A stretch of 64,000 nt of DNA from Micromonospora peucetia (lineage in GTDB: Bacteria > Actinomycetota > Actinomycetes > Mycobacteriales > Micromonosporaceae). Made by a program: the position numbers and the translations under genes. Positions 34,109 to 42,591 of this stretch are shown piece after piece (positions within the stretch are counted from its first letter, which is position 1; the number at the start of each line of letters is the position of its first letter). The stretch lies in the NCBI RefSeq assembly GCF_900091625.1, contig NZ_FMIC01000002.1:7006001-7070000 (forward strand), read 5' to 3'. The notes beneath the pieces are model-generated. The model searched no databases. It was not told the origin of the DNA and worked only from the letters and a program-made list of their open reading frames with translations.

Positions 34109-34957
34109 CTACTGCCCGGCCTTCAGGATCGCCCCGACGACCGTCGTGGCGCGTCCCTCGTGCTTGGCGTAGTGCTCCGGGTAGGCGGAGATCTGCACCG
34201 CCTGGGCGGCGTCGGTCAGCCGCATCTGCTGCCAGCCGGGCACCTGGGCCAGGGCGGCGAGGAACTGCCGGGTGGCGAACTCCGGGTCCATCAGCTGACC
34301 GACCTCGCCCCAGCCGCTGCTGGAACGCTGTTGGAACAGCCCGACCGAGTCGTGGTCCCACCCGATGCCCTGGTGCGGGTGGTTACGGGACTCCGGGAGC
34401 ACCCCGCTGGCAACGTTGTAGAGGTTGCTCTCCTGCATCGCGGTGGCGACCGCGATCACCAGTGCGCGCCGGGGCATCTCCATCTCGCGCCCGGTCCGCA
34501 CGATCGCCTGGGCGTTCTTCATCTGGGCCTTGTCGAGCCCGGCGACCGGAGCGGGGTCGACCGGCTTACGCGTGGTCTGCTTCGGCGCGGGGGTGGTGGT
34601 GTCCGGGTCGGCGGCGGCCCGGGTGGGACTGGCGGAGGCCGCGACGGGGACGCGCTCGGAGTCGCGGGAGGCCGGGTCCGGCTCGGCGCGCTCGGCGAGC
34701 GCGGAGGGGGCGGCGGCGGGGACCGCGTCGGGGGTCCCGTCCCCCCGCGCGACCTGGGCGACGGCGGCCAGTCCGAGGCAGCACAGCACGCCGGTGGCGA
34801 GGGCGATCCGGGCGCGGGCCGGGCCGCGCGTCAGCAGTTGGGCGTACGCCCCGGCGGAACGGAGGGAGGTTGGCCGGTCGTACGAGTGGGTATCGTCCGA
34901 ACGGTCGATCGGGTCACCGGGGGTGATCTGGCGGTCGAGGGTGCGGTCGTCACGCAT
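34109..34957 (-). CDS. Membrane-anchored lysozyme/transglycosylase-like cell-wall protein
   Basis: A 282-residue protein. A single hydrophobic helix (about residues 50-68, IALATGVLCCLGLAAVAQVA) is preceded by a cytoplasmic N-terminus and followed by a long Pro/Ala/Thr-rich linker. The C-terminal domain (about 140-282) has VIAVATAMQESNLYNVASGV, then HDSVGLFQQRSSSGWG, typical of actinobacterial lysozyme-like domains in which the Glu of QES is the likely catalytic acid. It should act on peptidoglycan outside the membrane. The ATG follows a TAGCCT box by 6 nt, and a perfect palindrome overlaps its -35 region. Confidence 0.8.
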   Translation of the reverse strand: MRDDRTLDRQITPGDPIDRSDDTHSYDRPTSLRSAGAYAQLLTRGPARARIALATGVLCCLGLAAVAQVARGDGTPDAVPAAAPSALAERAEPDPASRDSERVPVAASASPTRAAADPDTTTPAPKQTTRKPVDPAPVAGLDKAQMKNAQAIVRTGREMEMPRRALVIAVATAMQESNLYNVASGVLPESRNHPHQGIGWDHDSVGLFQQRSSSGWGEVGQLMDPEFATRQFLAALAQVPGWQQMRLTDAAQAVQISAYPEHYAKHEGRATTVVGAILKAGQ

Positions 34958-34963
34958 CAGCCG

Positions 34964-34969
34964 AGGCTA
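34964..34969 (-). promoter_or_regulatory. -10 box TAGCCT, leaderless start
   Basis: On the minus strand TAGCCT is followed by 6 nt and ATG 34957. The matching -35 position, 17 nt upstream, falls inside the palindrome at 34986-35002. Confidence 0.5.
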
Positions 34970-34985
34970 GGCAGGCCGACACGCC

Positions 34986-35002
34986 GATCACCTGAGGTGA
35001 TC
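34986..35002. promoter_or_regulatory. Perfect palindrome GATCACCT-G-AGGTGATC
   Basis: Exact 8-bp arms around one base cover the expected -35 of the lysozyme-like gene. A repressor or activator binding here would control that gene directly. Confidence 0.6.
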
Positions 35003-35374
35003 TATGGCTTTCCTCACGAATTGAACCCAGTCGGGTGGACGCCCCTGCCGCGCCGGGCAGCCCACGGGACGAACCTCGCGGACTGGTCAAACCTCCGGAT
35101 CGCCCCGGCGTACCCCGCACGGCCGGAACGCGGACAATCCGCGACGCCCGGCCCATGATCGCCAAACTCCCCCGTTCGACCGATATCCTGGTCATCCTGA
35201 CGGTCATCCTTCGTCGCCTGACGGTGGGCTTGCGGGCATACGCCCGATTACTGGTCACGGGACGGCCCCCGGCGGGGCGCGGCGAGGAATGCACGAGGAT
35301 GGCGGGTACGTTCCCCGAACCGGGTGCCGTCCCCGCACGGCGACCCGTACGCACGACCAGGGAGGTCCGCACCG

Positions 35375-36295
35375 GTGCTCGACCCACACGAGCTCTACGA
35401 ACTCACCGACGATCTGCCCGACCTCGGTCAGCCGGTCCTGATCCAGACCCTCACCGGTTTCGTCGACGCCGGCAGCTCCACCCGACTGGCCAGGGAGCAG
35501 TTACTCACCTCGCTGGAAGCCCAACCCATCGCCCGGTTCGACGTCGACCAGCTCTTCGACTACCGCTCGCGCCGCCCGGTGATGACCTTCGTCGAGGACC
35601 ACTGGGAGTCGTACGACGCCCCGGCGCTGGAGCTGCACCTGCTGCGCGACGACGACGAGACCCCCTTCCTGCTACTCACCGGCCCGGAGCCGGACCTGCA
35701 GTGGGAGCGCTTCGTGGCCGCGGTGGCCGGGATCTCCACCCGGCTGGACGTCCGGCTCACCGTCGGGCTCAACTCGATCCCGATGGCGGTGCCGCACACC
35801 AGGGCCGCCGGGGTGACCGCTCATGCCACCCGCCCCGAGCTGATCGCCGGCTACGAGCCGTGGTTGCAGCGGGTGCAGGTGCCGGGCAGCGTCGGGCACC
35901 TGCTGGAGTACCGCCTCGGCGAACAGGGCCGCGACGCCCTCGGCTTCGCGGCCCACGTGCCGCACTACGTGGCGCAGACGGAATACCCGGCCGCCGCCGA
36001 GGTGCTGCTCGCCTCGGTGTCCCGCAGCACCGGGCTGCTGCTGCCCCGCGACGGGCTGCGCTCGGCGGCGGAGGTGGTCCGCGTGGAGATCGACCGGCAG
36101 GTCGCCCAGACCGACGACGCCGCCCAGCTGGTGCGGGCCCTGGAGGAGCAGTACGACGCGTTCGCGCGCGGCCGGGGCGAGAAGAACCTGCTCGCCGCCG
36201 AGGCCGGGCCGCTGCCCACCGCCGACGAGCTGGGCGCCGAACTGGAGCGGTTCCTGGCCGAGCAGACCCGCCCGGGCGACGCCCCGGGCAGCTGA
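35375..36295 (+). CDS. PAC2-family protein
   Basis: A 306-residue soluble protein of the PAC2 (proteasome assembly chaperone 2-like) family. Recognisable blocks are PVLIQTLTGFVDAGSSTRLA, then FDVDQLFDYRSRRPVMTFVE, LLLTGPEPDLQWERFVAAV and LNSIPMAVPHTR. Actinobacteria carry proteasomes, but bacterial PAC2 proteins have no proven assembly role. The GTG start has AGGGAGG 8 nt upstream. The exonuclease III gene begins 37 nt after its stop; a shared transcript is possible but a separate promoter is also seen. Confidence 0.87.
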   Translation: MLDPHELYELTDDLPDLGQPVLIQTLTGFVDAGSSTRLAREQLLTSLEAQPIARFDVDQLFDYRSRRPVMTFVEDHWESYDAPALELHLLRDDDETPFLLLTGPEPDLQWERFVAAVAGISTRLDVRLTVGLNSIPMAVPHTRAAGVTAHATRPELIAGYEPWLQRVQVPGSVGHLLEYRLGEQGRDALGFAAHVPHYVAQTEYPAAAEVLLASVSRSTGLLLPRDGLRSAAEVVRVEIDRQVAQTDDAAQLVRALEEQYDAFARGRGEKNLLAAEAGPLPTADELGAELERFLAEQTRPGDAPGS

Positions 36296-36332
36296 CGCGG
36301 CGGCGCGGCCCGCGATGGGGCAGGCTGGTCAC

Positions 36333-37130
36333 ATGCGCCTGGCGACCTGGAACGTGAACTCGGTGAAGGCCCGCCTGCCCCGACTGCTGGACTGGTTGGC
36401 CAACACCGGGCCGGACGTCGTCTGCCTCCAGGAGACGAAGTGCCCGGACGGGGCGTTCCCGGTGGCCGAGGTGGGCGAGCTGGGCTACACGGTGGCCAGC
36501 CACAGCGACGGCCGGTGGAACGGGGTGGCCGTCCTGTCCCGGGTCGGCCTGTCCGACGTGACGGTCGGCTTCCCCGGCGAGCCGGGCTTCCCCGATCCGG
36601 AGGCCCGGGCCATCTCGGCGACCTGCGACGGGGTCCGGGTCTGGTCGGTGTACGTGCCGAACGGCCGCGCCGTCGACGACCCGCACTACGCGTACAAGCT
36701 GGCCTGGTTCGCCGGGCTGCGGGACGCGCTGGAGGCGGAGCTGACCGGCGGCCTGCCGCTAACGGTCTGCGGCGACTTCAACGTGGCGCCCACCGACGCC
36801 GACGTCTGGGACCCGGCGCTGTTCACCCACTCCACGCACGTCACCCCGGCGGAGCGGGCAGCCCTCGCGGCGCTGCGCGACCTCGGGCTCAGCGACGTGG
36901 TGCCCACGCCGATGAAGGGCCCGCACCCGTTCACCTACTGGGACTACCGGGCGGGAATGTTCCACCAGAACAAGGGCATGCGGATCGACCTCGTGTACGC
37001 CTCGGCGCCGTTCGCCCGGACGGTCCGCTCGGCGTACGTCGACCGGGAGGCACGCAAGGGCAAGGGCCCCTCGGACCACGCGCCGATCGTGGTCGACGCC
37101 GACCTGGTTCCGGCGGTCGAGTCGTTCTGA
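36333..37130 (+). CDS. xthA: Exodeoxyribonuclease III
   Basis: A 265-residue AP endonuclease/3'-exonuclease. The catalytic motifs are complete: LATWNVNSVKARL, CLQETK (metal Glu), VCGDFNVAP (Asp and Asn), and GPSDHAPIV (Asp and His). It works in base excision repair in the cytoplasm. ATG 36333 is chosen because the protein then starts MRLATWNVNS like the family, and a CAGGCT box lies 6 nt upstream; ATG 36315 would add six residues. The MhuD gene follows 28 nt later with its own -10 box. Confidence 0.93.
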   Translation: MRLATWNVNSVKARLPRLLDWLANTGPDVVCLQETKCPDGAFPVAEVGELGYTVASHSDGRWNGVAVLSRVGLSDVTVGFPGEPGFPDPEARAISATCDGVRVWSVYVPNGRAVDDPHYAYKLAWFAGLRDALEAELTGGLPLTVCGDFNVAPTDADVWDPALFTHSTHVTPAERAALAALRDLGLSDVVPTPMKGPHPFTYWDYRAGMFHQNKGMRIDLVYASAPFARTVRSAYVDREARKGKGPSDHAPIVVDADLVPAVESF

Positions 37131-37146
37131 GCCCCGGCGTCGTCGC

Positions 37147-37152
37147 TAGGGT
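37147..37152 (+). promoter_or_regulatory. -10 box TAGGGT, leaderless start
   Basis: TAGGGT is followed by 6 nt and then ATG 37159. There is no convincing ribosome site. Confidence 0.5.
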
Positions 37153-37158
37153 GGAGCC

Positions 37159-37473
37159 ATGGCAGTCGTGAAGATCAACGCAATCGACGTACCGGAAGGC
37201 GCGGGCGAGGAGCTGGAGAAGCGGTTCGCCGCCCGGGCCGGCGCGGTGGAGAACTCCCCCGGCTTCCTCGGCTTCGAGCTGCTGCGCCCGGTCGCCGGCG
37301 AGAACCGCTACTTCGTCTACACCCGCTGGGAGACCGAGGAGGCCTACCAGGCATGGGCCGCCGGCCCGTCGCGCACCGCCCACGCCGGGACGGGCGAGAA
37401 GCGTCCCCCGGTCGCCTCCAGCGCCAGCCTCCTGGAGTTCGAGGTCGTCCAGCAGGTCCCACCCCGCGCCTAA
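37159..37473 (+). CDS. mhuD: Heme-degrading monooxygenase, MhuD type
   Basis: A 104-residue ABM-fold protein that I recognise as very similar to MhuD of Mycobacterium tuberculosis: MAVVKINAIDVPEGAG, ENSPGFLGFELLRPV and ASSASLLEFEVV all match the family. Catalytic and heme-site residues are at the same positions as in MhuD: Asn7, Trp66 and His75. MhuD binds up to two hemes and opens the ring to mycobilins, releasing iron without carbon monoxide. It acts in the cytoplasm. No iron box is seen in its promoter, unlike the siderophore operon at 50506. Confidence 0.9.
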   Translation: MAVVKINAIDVPEGAGEELEKRFAARAGAVENSPGFLGFELLRPVAGENRYFVYTRWETEEAYQAWAAGPSRTAHAGTGEKRPPVASSASLLEFEVVQQVPPRA

Positions 37474-37516
37474 CCCACCCCTCCCCCTCCCCCTCCCCGC
37501 CCCCTTTCGACACGTC

Positions 37517-37571
37517 GATCATGAGGTTGGCGGCGAAGTGGATCTCCCTGACCGCCGCCAACTTCATGATC
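37517..37571. terminator. Long hairpin GATCATGA... between convergent genes
   Basis: GATCATGAGGTTGGCGGC (37517-37534) pairs over 18 bp with 37554-37571, with one G-U pair and a 19-nt loop. It lies between the 3' ends of mhuD and the sortase gene, so it can stop both transcripts. Its AT-containing arms suggest a repeat family. Confidence 0.75.
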
Positions 37572-37615
37572 ACCGCGGCGGGAGCCGGAGCCAGGGGCCG
37601 GGTGCCCGGCCAGGG

Positions 37616-38293
37616 TCAGGGGGTGCGGGAGGAGATGAGGGTGGCGAAGGCGATGATGTTGTCGGCGTAGCCCGTCCGGCCGCCGAGCCAGTCGCCGCCG
37701 CAGGTGATCAGGCGCAGGCCGGCGGGGCCCTCGTCGCCGTAGACCCGCTCCGCCGGGAGCCGGTCCTTGGGGAAGTGCTCCACCGAGTCGACCCGGAACA
37801 CCACGACCGAGTCGTCCGCCCGGGTCACCTCGACGGTGTCGCCCGGGCGCAGCTTGTGCAGGTCGTAGAAGACCGCCGGGCCACGCTTGGTGTCCACGTG
37901 CCCGACGATCACCGACGGGCCCGGCTCACCGGGGGTGGGGCCCCGGTCGTACCAGCCGGTCTCGTCGGCCCGCTCGATCGACGGGACGGCGATCGAGCCG
38001 TCCCGTGCCTGACCGACGGGAGCCACCGGGGCGGACACCTTGATCGCGGGCACCGACAGGCGCACCGGCCGACTGGCCGACAAGCCCCCGCGCTCGCTGC
38101 CGGCCGGCCGTTCCCGCCCCCCGCCGGCCGCCCAGTCGAACGGCCCGGCGGTGCGCCCGAGCCCCGCTCCGGTGGCGAAGACCCCGGCCAGCACCAGCAC
38201 CACGGCCAGCGGCACCGACCAGGGCCGGCGGCCGGGCGGCCGTGTGCCACGGTCCGGCGCGGCGGTCGGCTGCGGGGCGGACGTGGTGGCCAT
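37616..38293 (-). CDS. Class F sortase
   Basis: A 225-residue membrane-anchored transpeptidase. An N-terminal helix lies near residues 26-46. The catalytic domain has VIVGHVDTKRGPAVFYDLHK (His132) and GLRLITCGGDW (Cys198), the sortase His and Cys. No LPXTG-type gene is certain nearby, but the partner gene upstream (ending 8 nt before) encodes a secreted protein. Class F sortases are typical of Actinobacteria and Chloroflexi and have unclear substrates. It acts on the outer face of the membrane. Both genes are likely one operon. Confidence 0.88.
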   Translation of the reverse strand: MATTSAPQPTAAPDRGTRPPGRRPWSVPLAVVLVLAGVFATGAGLGRTAGPFDWAAGGGRERPAGSERGGLSASRPVRLSVPAIKVSAPVAPVGQARDGSIAVPSIERADETGWYDRGPTPGEPGPSVIVGHVDTKRGPAVFYDLHKLRPGDTVEVTRADDSVVVFRVDSVEHFPKDRLPAERVYGDEGPAGLRLITCGGDWLGGRTGYADNIIAFATLISSRTP

Positions 38294-38301
38294 GACCGGG
38301 C

Positions 38302-38952
38302 TCAGCGTCGGGTGGCGCCACGGGCGGTACGCGGGCGGCGCGCCGCCCGTACCGCGAGCACGATGCCGGTCACGATCAGGGCGACGCCGCCCGGAAGCAG
38401 GATCCCGCCGGTCACGCCGCCGCCGGAGCCCCCGCCGAACCCGGTCGCCGGGCCCCGACTGGGCTTCACGGTCTTGACGACCTGGAGCATGGTCGAGGCG
38501 GTCTCGCCGTCGCGGCACTCCAGCTTGATCCGGTAGTTGCCGGGCCGGGTGCGCTCGCGCACCATCGGCGCGGCGGTCAACCCGCCATGCTGCGGCTGCG
38601 CCTGCACCCGGCCGAAGGCGTCCGAGACCACGGTGGCGGGTACCGAGTTGTCCCGGCAGCTGGCCCGGATCCCGATCAGGAAGCCGGGCTCCACCGTGCT
38701 CGGGCTGACCTCGACGAAGACGCGCGACCCCGGCGGCCCCGGCTGGGGCGCGCCCACCGGCGCGGGCTCGGCCCCCCACCCGGAGGCGACCGCCCGGACG
38801 GTGGCCGGCACGACGACGGTGGCCGGCAGGGTGGCGGTGGTCGGCACGGTAGCGGTGGTCGGCAGGGTGGCGCGGGCGGGCTCGGCCGCGAACAGGGGGC
38901 TGACGACCACGGTCACGATCGCCAGCGCCAGACCGCCGCGGTGCACCGACAC
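38302..38952 (-). CDS. Secreted protein with C-terminal membrane anchor, sortase partner
   Basis: A 216-residue protein. A signal peptide (about residues 7-25, LALAIVTVVVSPLFAAEPA) is followed by short Thr/Ala/Pro/Val repeats (LPTTATVPTTATLPATVV), a domain with two cysteines (CRDNS and ECRDG), a Gly-rich linker and a C-terminal helix with a basic end (GGVALIVTGIVLAVRAARR). No clear LPXTG motif precedes the helix. This layout is frequent next to class F sortases. The GTG at 38952 is preferred because GGGAGGGGG lies upstream; a longer frame to 39030 lacks a signal-like start. Confidence 0.7.
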   Translation of the reverse strand: MSVHRGGLALAIVTVVVSPLFAAEPARATLPTTATVPTTATLPATVVVPATVRAVASGWGAEPAPVGAPQPGPPGSRVFVEVSPSTVEPGFLIGIRASCRDNSVPATVVSDAFGRVQAQPQHGGLTAAPMVRERTRPGNYRIKLECRDGETASTMLQVVKTVKPSRGPATGFGGGSGGGVTGGILLPGGVALIVTGIVLAVRAARRPRTARGATRR

Positions 38953-39086
38953 GACGCCCCCTCCCGGCGCGTTGGGGCAGTGCCGGGCAACCCAGAGACC
39001 CGGTCTGCCGTACGGGATGGATCCTCTCACCCCCGGGCGAACATCACATCCGATTCGGCGTGGTCGTCGCGTACGCTCAGGTCGTT

Positions 39087-39803
39087 GTGACCCTCACCGA
39101 CTCCCCCACCGCCGCCGTCCCCGCGCCGCCCGCCGCCCGGACGATCCGGACCTTCCATCCGCGCCGTGGCCGGATGAGCAGCCGCCAGACCGACGCCCTG
39201 GACCAGCTCTGGCCGGTCTACGGCCTGCGCGTCCCGGAGCAGCCCGGTACGCCGGTGGACCTGGCCGGCCTGTTCGCCCGCCGGGCCCCGCTGGTGCTGG
39301 AGATCGGCTCCGGGATGGGCGACACCACGGCCGAGATGGCCGCCGCCGACCCGGACCGAGACTATCTGGCGGTCGAGGTGCACACGCCCGGAATCGCCAA
39401 CCTGTTGGACCTGCTGGACCGGCACGCCCTGCGCAACGTTCGGGTGGCGCAGGGCGACGCCCTGGACCTGGTCGCGGGCCTGCCGGCGGGAGCGCTGGAC
39501 GCCGTGCACATCTTCTTCCCCGACCCCTGGCCCAAGTCCCGGCACCACAAGCGGCGGATCATCCAGCCGGCCCACGTCGCGCTGTTGCGCTCCCGGCTGG
39601 CGCCCGGCGGCACTTTGCACTGCGCCACCGACTGGGCCGAGTACGCCGAGGCGATGCGGGTGACCCTGGACGCCGACCCGGGGCTGGTCAACGCCCATGA
39701 CGGCTTCGCACCTCGGCCCGCCCACCGCCCGGTGACCAAGTTCGAGCGCCGGGCCCTGCGAGCGGATCGGCCGATCTTCGACCTCATTTACCGCCGGACG
39801 TGA
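39087..39803 (+). CDS. trmB: tRNA (guanine-N7)-methyltransferase TrmB
   Basis: A 238-residue SAM-dependent enzyme that methylates G46 of tRNA. Motif I is PLVLEIGSGMGDTTAEMA, and the family signature FFPDPWPKSRHHKRRI follows, then TKFERRALRADRPIFDL at the C-terminus. The GTG at 39087 follows a TACGCT box by 9 nt; a GTG at 39060 is an alternative. It is followed immediately by a terminator hairpin of the AGGA(A)GGGC type. Confidence 0.92.
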   Translation: MTLTDSPTAAVPAPPAARTIRTFHPRRGRMSSRQTDALDQLWPVYGLRVPEQPGTPVDLAGLFARRAPLVLEIGSGMGDTTAEMAAADPDRDYLAVEVHTPGIANLLDLLDRHALRNVRVAQGDALDLVAGLPAGALDAVHIFFPDPWPKSRHHKRRIIQPAHVALLRSRLAPGGTLHCATDWAEYAEAMRVTLDADPGLVNAHDGFAPRPAHRPVTKFERRALRADRPIFDLIYRRT

Positions 39804-39804
39804 A

Positions 39805-39851
39805 AGGAGGGCACCCTGTTGACGGATTCCGTTGTACAGGGCGCCCTTCCT
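39805..39851 (+). terminator. Terminator hairpin, AGGA(A)GGGC family
   Basis: AGGAGGGCACCCTGT (39805-39819) pairs with ACAGGGCGCCCTTCCT (39836-39851), with one bulge and one G-U. The outer ends AGGA...TCCT and the ACAGG block resemble the hairpin at 6053-6097. Confidence 0.75.
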
Positions 39852-39914
39852 GACACCTCGTCCGCAGCGGCCGGTTGGCGCTCGGGGGCATCCGCCAGGC
39901 ACCATGGACGAGCT

Positions 39915-42419
39915 ATGACGCTCACCGCCGCGCTGCCGACAAGCGCCGACCCCGACACCCTCTTCGACGCGTTCGCCGGCTGGGCGAAGGAGCGCGGCCT
40001 CGACCTCTACTCCCACCAGGAGGAGGCGGTCATCGAGATCGTCTCCGGCGCCAACGTGATCATGAACACGCCGACCGGCTCCGGCAAGAGCCTGGTCGCG
40101 ATCGCGGCGCACTTCGCGGCCCTGGCCGACGACCGGACGACCTTCTACACCGCCCCGATCAAGGCGCTGGTGTCGGAGAAGTTCTTCGCCCTCTGCGAGG
40201 TCTTCGGCGCCGACAACGTCGGCATGCTGACCGGCGACGCCAGCGTCAACGCCGACGCCCCGATCATCTGCTGCACCGCCGAGATCCTGGCCAACCTCGC
40301 GCTGCGCGAGGGCGACCGCGCCGACGTCGGCCAGGTCGTCATGGACGAGTTCCACTTCTATGCCGAGCCGGACCGCGGCTGGGCGTGGCAGGTGCCGATC
40401 GTCGAACTGCCGCAGGCCCAGTTCATCCTGATGTCCGCCACGCTGGGCGACACCACCCGCTTCGTCGACGACCTGACCCGGCGTACCAGCCGGCCCACCG
40501 CCGTCGTCCGCTCCGCCGAGCGGCCGGTCCCGCTCATCTTCTCGTACGCGACGACGCCGATGCACGAGACGCTCGAGGAGCTGCTCGAGACGAAGCAGGC
40601 ACCCGTCTACGTCGTGCACTTCACCCAGGCCGCCGCCCTGGAACGCGCCCAGGCCCTGATGAGCGTCAACGTCTGCACCCGCGCCGAGAAGGACATGATC
40701 GCCACCGCGATCGGCAACTTCCGGTTCACCTCCGGCTTCGGCAAGACCCTGACCCGGCTGGTCCGGCACGGCATCGGCGTGCACCACGCCGGGATGCTGC
40801 CCAAGTACCGCCGGCTGGTCGAGACCCTGGCCCAGGCCGGCCTGCTCAAGGTCATCTGCGGCACCGACACCCTCGGCGTCGGCATCAACGTGCCGATCCG
40901 CACCGTGCTCTTCACCGGCCTGTCCAAGTACGACGGGGTACGTACCCGGCTGCTCAAGAACCGCGAGTTCCACCAGATCGCCGGCCGGGCCGGGCGGGCC
41001 GGCTTCGACACCGTCGGCCGGGTCGTCGTGCAGGCCCCCGAGCACGTCATCGAGAACGAGAAGGCGCTGGCGAAGGCTGGCGACGACCCGAAGAAGCGGC
41101 GCAAGGTGGTGCGCAAGAAGCCGCCGGAGGGGTCGATCGGCTGGGGGAGGCCCACCTTCGACCGCCTGGTCGAGGCCGAGCCGGAGCCGCTCACCTCCAG
41201 CTTCCAGGTCAGCCACTCGATGCTGCTCAACGTCATCGGCCGCCCCGGCGACGCGTTCGCCGCCATGCGGCACCTGCTCACCGACAACCACGAGGACGCC
41301 GCCGCCCAGCGCCGGCACATCCGGCGCGCCATCGCCATCTACCGGGCGCTGCGCGCCGGTGGGGTCGTCGAGCAGCTCGACGAGCCCGACGAGACCGGGC
41401 GGCGGGTCCGCCTCACCGTCGACCTCCAGCTCGACTTCGCCCTCAACCAGCCGCTCTCCCCGCTGGCACTGGCCACGATCGAGCTGCTCGACGTCGAGTC
41501 CCCCTCGTACGCCCTCGACGTGCTCTCGGTGATCGAGTCGATCCTGGACGACCCGCGCCAGGTGCTCTCCGCGCAGCAGTTCAAGGCCCGCGGCGAGGCG
41601 GTCGCCGCGATGAAGGCCGAGGGCATCGAGTACGAGGCCCGCCTCGAACTCCTCGACGCGGTGACCCACCCGAAGCCCCTCGCGGAACTGCTGGACGCGG
41701 CGTACGAGATGTACCGGCAGGGGCATCCCTGGGTGGCAGACCATCAGCTCTCCCCCAAGTCCGTCGTCCGTGACATGTACGAGCGGGCGATGACCTTCAC
41801 CGAGTTCGTGCAGTTCTACGGGCTGACCCGCTCCGAGGGTCTCGTGCTGCGCTACCTCGCCGACGCGTACAAGACGCTGCGGCAGACGGTGCCCGAGGAC
41901 GCCAAGACCGAGGAGCTGATCGACCTCATCGAGTGGCTCGGCGAGCTGGTCCGGCAGGTCGACTCCAGCCTCATCGACGAGTGGGAACGGCTGCGCAACC
42001 CCACCGACGCCGCCGAGGCCGCCGAGGCGCTGGACGACCGCGTGCCGGCGGTCACCCGCAACGCCCGCGCGTTCCGGGTGCTGGTGCGCAACGCCCTGTT
42101 CCGCCGGGTCGAGCTGGCCGCCCTGCGCCGCTGGTACGACCTCGGCGAGCTGGATGCCGCGTCGGGCTGGGACGCGGACGCCTGGGCCGCGGCTCTGGAG
42201 CCGTACTTCGAGGCGTACGGGGAGATCGGGGTGGGTCCGGACGCGCGTGGGCCGGCGCTGCTCATGATCGAGCAGGGTCGGGAGCGGTGGACGGTCCGGC
42301 AGATCCTCGACGACCCCGATGAGGACCACGACTGGGGGATCAGCGCCGAGATCGACCTCGCGGCCTCCGACGAGGCGGGCTCGGCGGTCGTCCGGATCAC
42401 CTCGGTCGGGCAACTCTAG
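39915..42419 (+). CDS. DEAD/DEAH-box helicase with DUF3516 domain
   Basis: An 834-residue superfamily 2 helicase. Walker A is NTPTGSGKSLVA, the DExH box is VVMDEFHFYAEPDRGW, motif III is MSATLGD, motif VI is HQIAGRAGRAGFD. The C-terminal DUF3516 region (about residues 410-834) is characteristic of an actinobacterial Ski2/Mtr4-like helicase. It may act on RNA; the role is not established. The ATG at 39915 is chosen for its position 30 residues before the Q-motif-like HQEEAVIE. A very stable terminator follows at 42428. Confidence 0.88.
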   Translation: MTLTAALPTSADPDTLFDAFAGWAKERGLDLYSHQEEAVIEIVSGANVIMNTPTGSGKSLVAIAAHFAALADDRTTFYTAPIKALVSEKFFALCEVFGADNVGMLTGDASVNADAPIICCTAEILANLALREGDRADVGQVVMDEFHFYAEPDRGWAWQVPIVELPQAQFILMSATLGDTTRFVDDLTRRTSRPTAVVRSAERPVPLIFSYATTPMHETLEELLETKQAPVYVVHFTQAAALERAQALMSVNVCTRAEKDMIATAIGNFRFTSGFGKTLTRLVRHGIGVHHAGMLPKYRRLVETLAQAGLLKVICGTDTLGVGINVPIRTVLFTGLSKYDGVRTRLLKNREFHQIAGRAGRAGFDTVGRVVVQAPEHVIENEKALAKAGDDPKKRRKVVRKKPPEGSIGWGRPTFDRLVEAEPEPLTSSFQVSHSMLLNVIGRPGDAFAAMRHLLTDNHEDAAAQRRHIRRAIAIYRALRAGGVVEQLDEPDETGRRVRLTVDLQLDFALNQPLSPLALATIELLDVESPSYALDVLSVIESILDDPRQVLSAQQFKARGEAVAAMKAEGIEYEARLELLDAVTHPKPLAELLDAAYEMYRQGHPWVADHQLSPKSVVRDMYERAMTFTEFVQFYGLTRSEGLVLRYLADAYKTLRQTVPEDAKTEELIDLIEWLGELVRQVDSSLIDEWERLRNPTDAAEAAEALDDRVPAVTRNARAFRVLVRNALFRRVELAALRRWYDLGELDAASGWDADAWAAALEPYFEAYGEIGVGPDARGPALLMIEQGRERWTVRQILDDPDEDHDWGISAEIDLAASDEAGSAVVRITSVGQL

Positions 42420-42427
42420 GAACCACC

Positions 42428-42464
42428 ACGACTGCGGGGGGCCGATCCGGCCCCCCGCAGTCGT
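42428..42464 (+). terminator. Perfect 16-bp terminator hairpin
   Basis: ACGACTGCGGGGGGCC (42428-42443) pairs exactly with 42449-42464 around a 5-nt loop, 9 nt after the helicase stop codon. Confidence 0.88.
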
Positions 42465-42591
42465 TCCACTCCCCTGACGAGCACGGGGCTGCTGGACCGC
42501 CCGCCTCGAATCCCGGCTGTCCGGTCACCGCGGTGACCGGTGTCGCGACGCCTCCGAACGTGCCGGGACTGCCTCCTCCAAACCCTGGGAG

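Larger units (their letters stand above)
34958..35374. other. 417-bp divergent intergenic region
   Basis: It lies between the lysozyme-like gene (minus) and PAC2 (plus). Besides the palindrome at 34986 it shows only short direct repeats (CTGACGG twice near 35198 and 35219). Open frames exist but have no ribosome site and no recognisable protein pattern. Confidence 0.5.

Noticed and set aside
35035..35374. A short protein in the PAC2 upstream region
   Set aside because: The frame has no ribosome site, no conserved pattern, and overlaps the real PAC2 gene in another frame.
39027..42413. A 1128-codon open frame antisense to trmB and the DUF3516 helicase
   Set aside because: It mirrors the high third-position GC of the real gene, has no domain pattern, is very rich in Gly, Arg, Val and Asp, and the plus strand carries complete helicase motifs.
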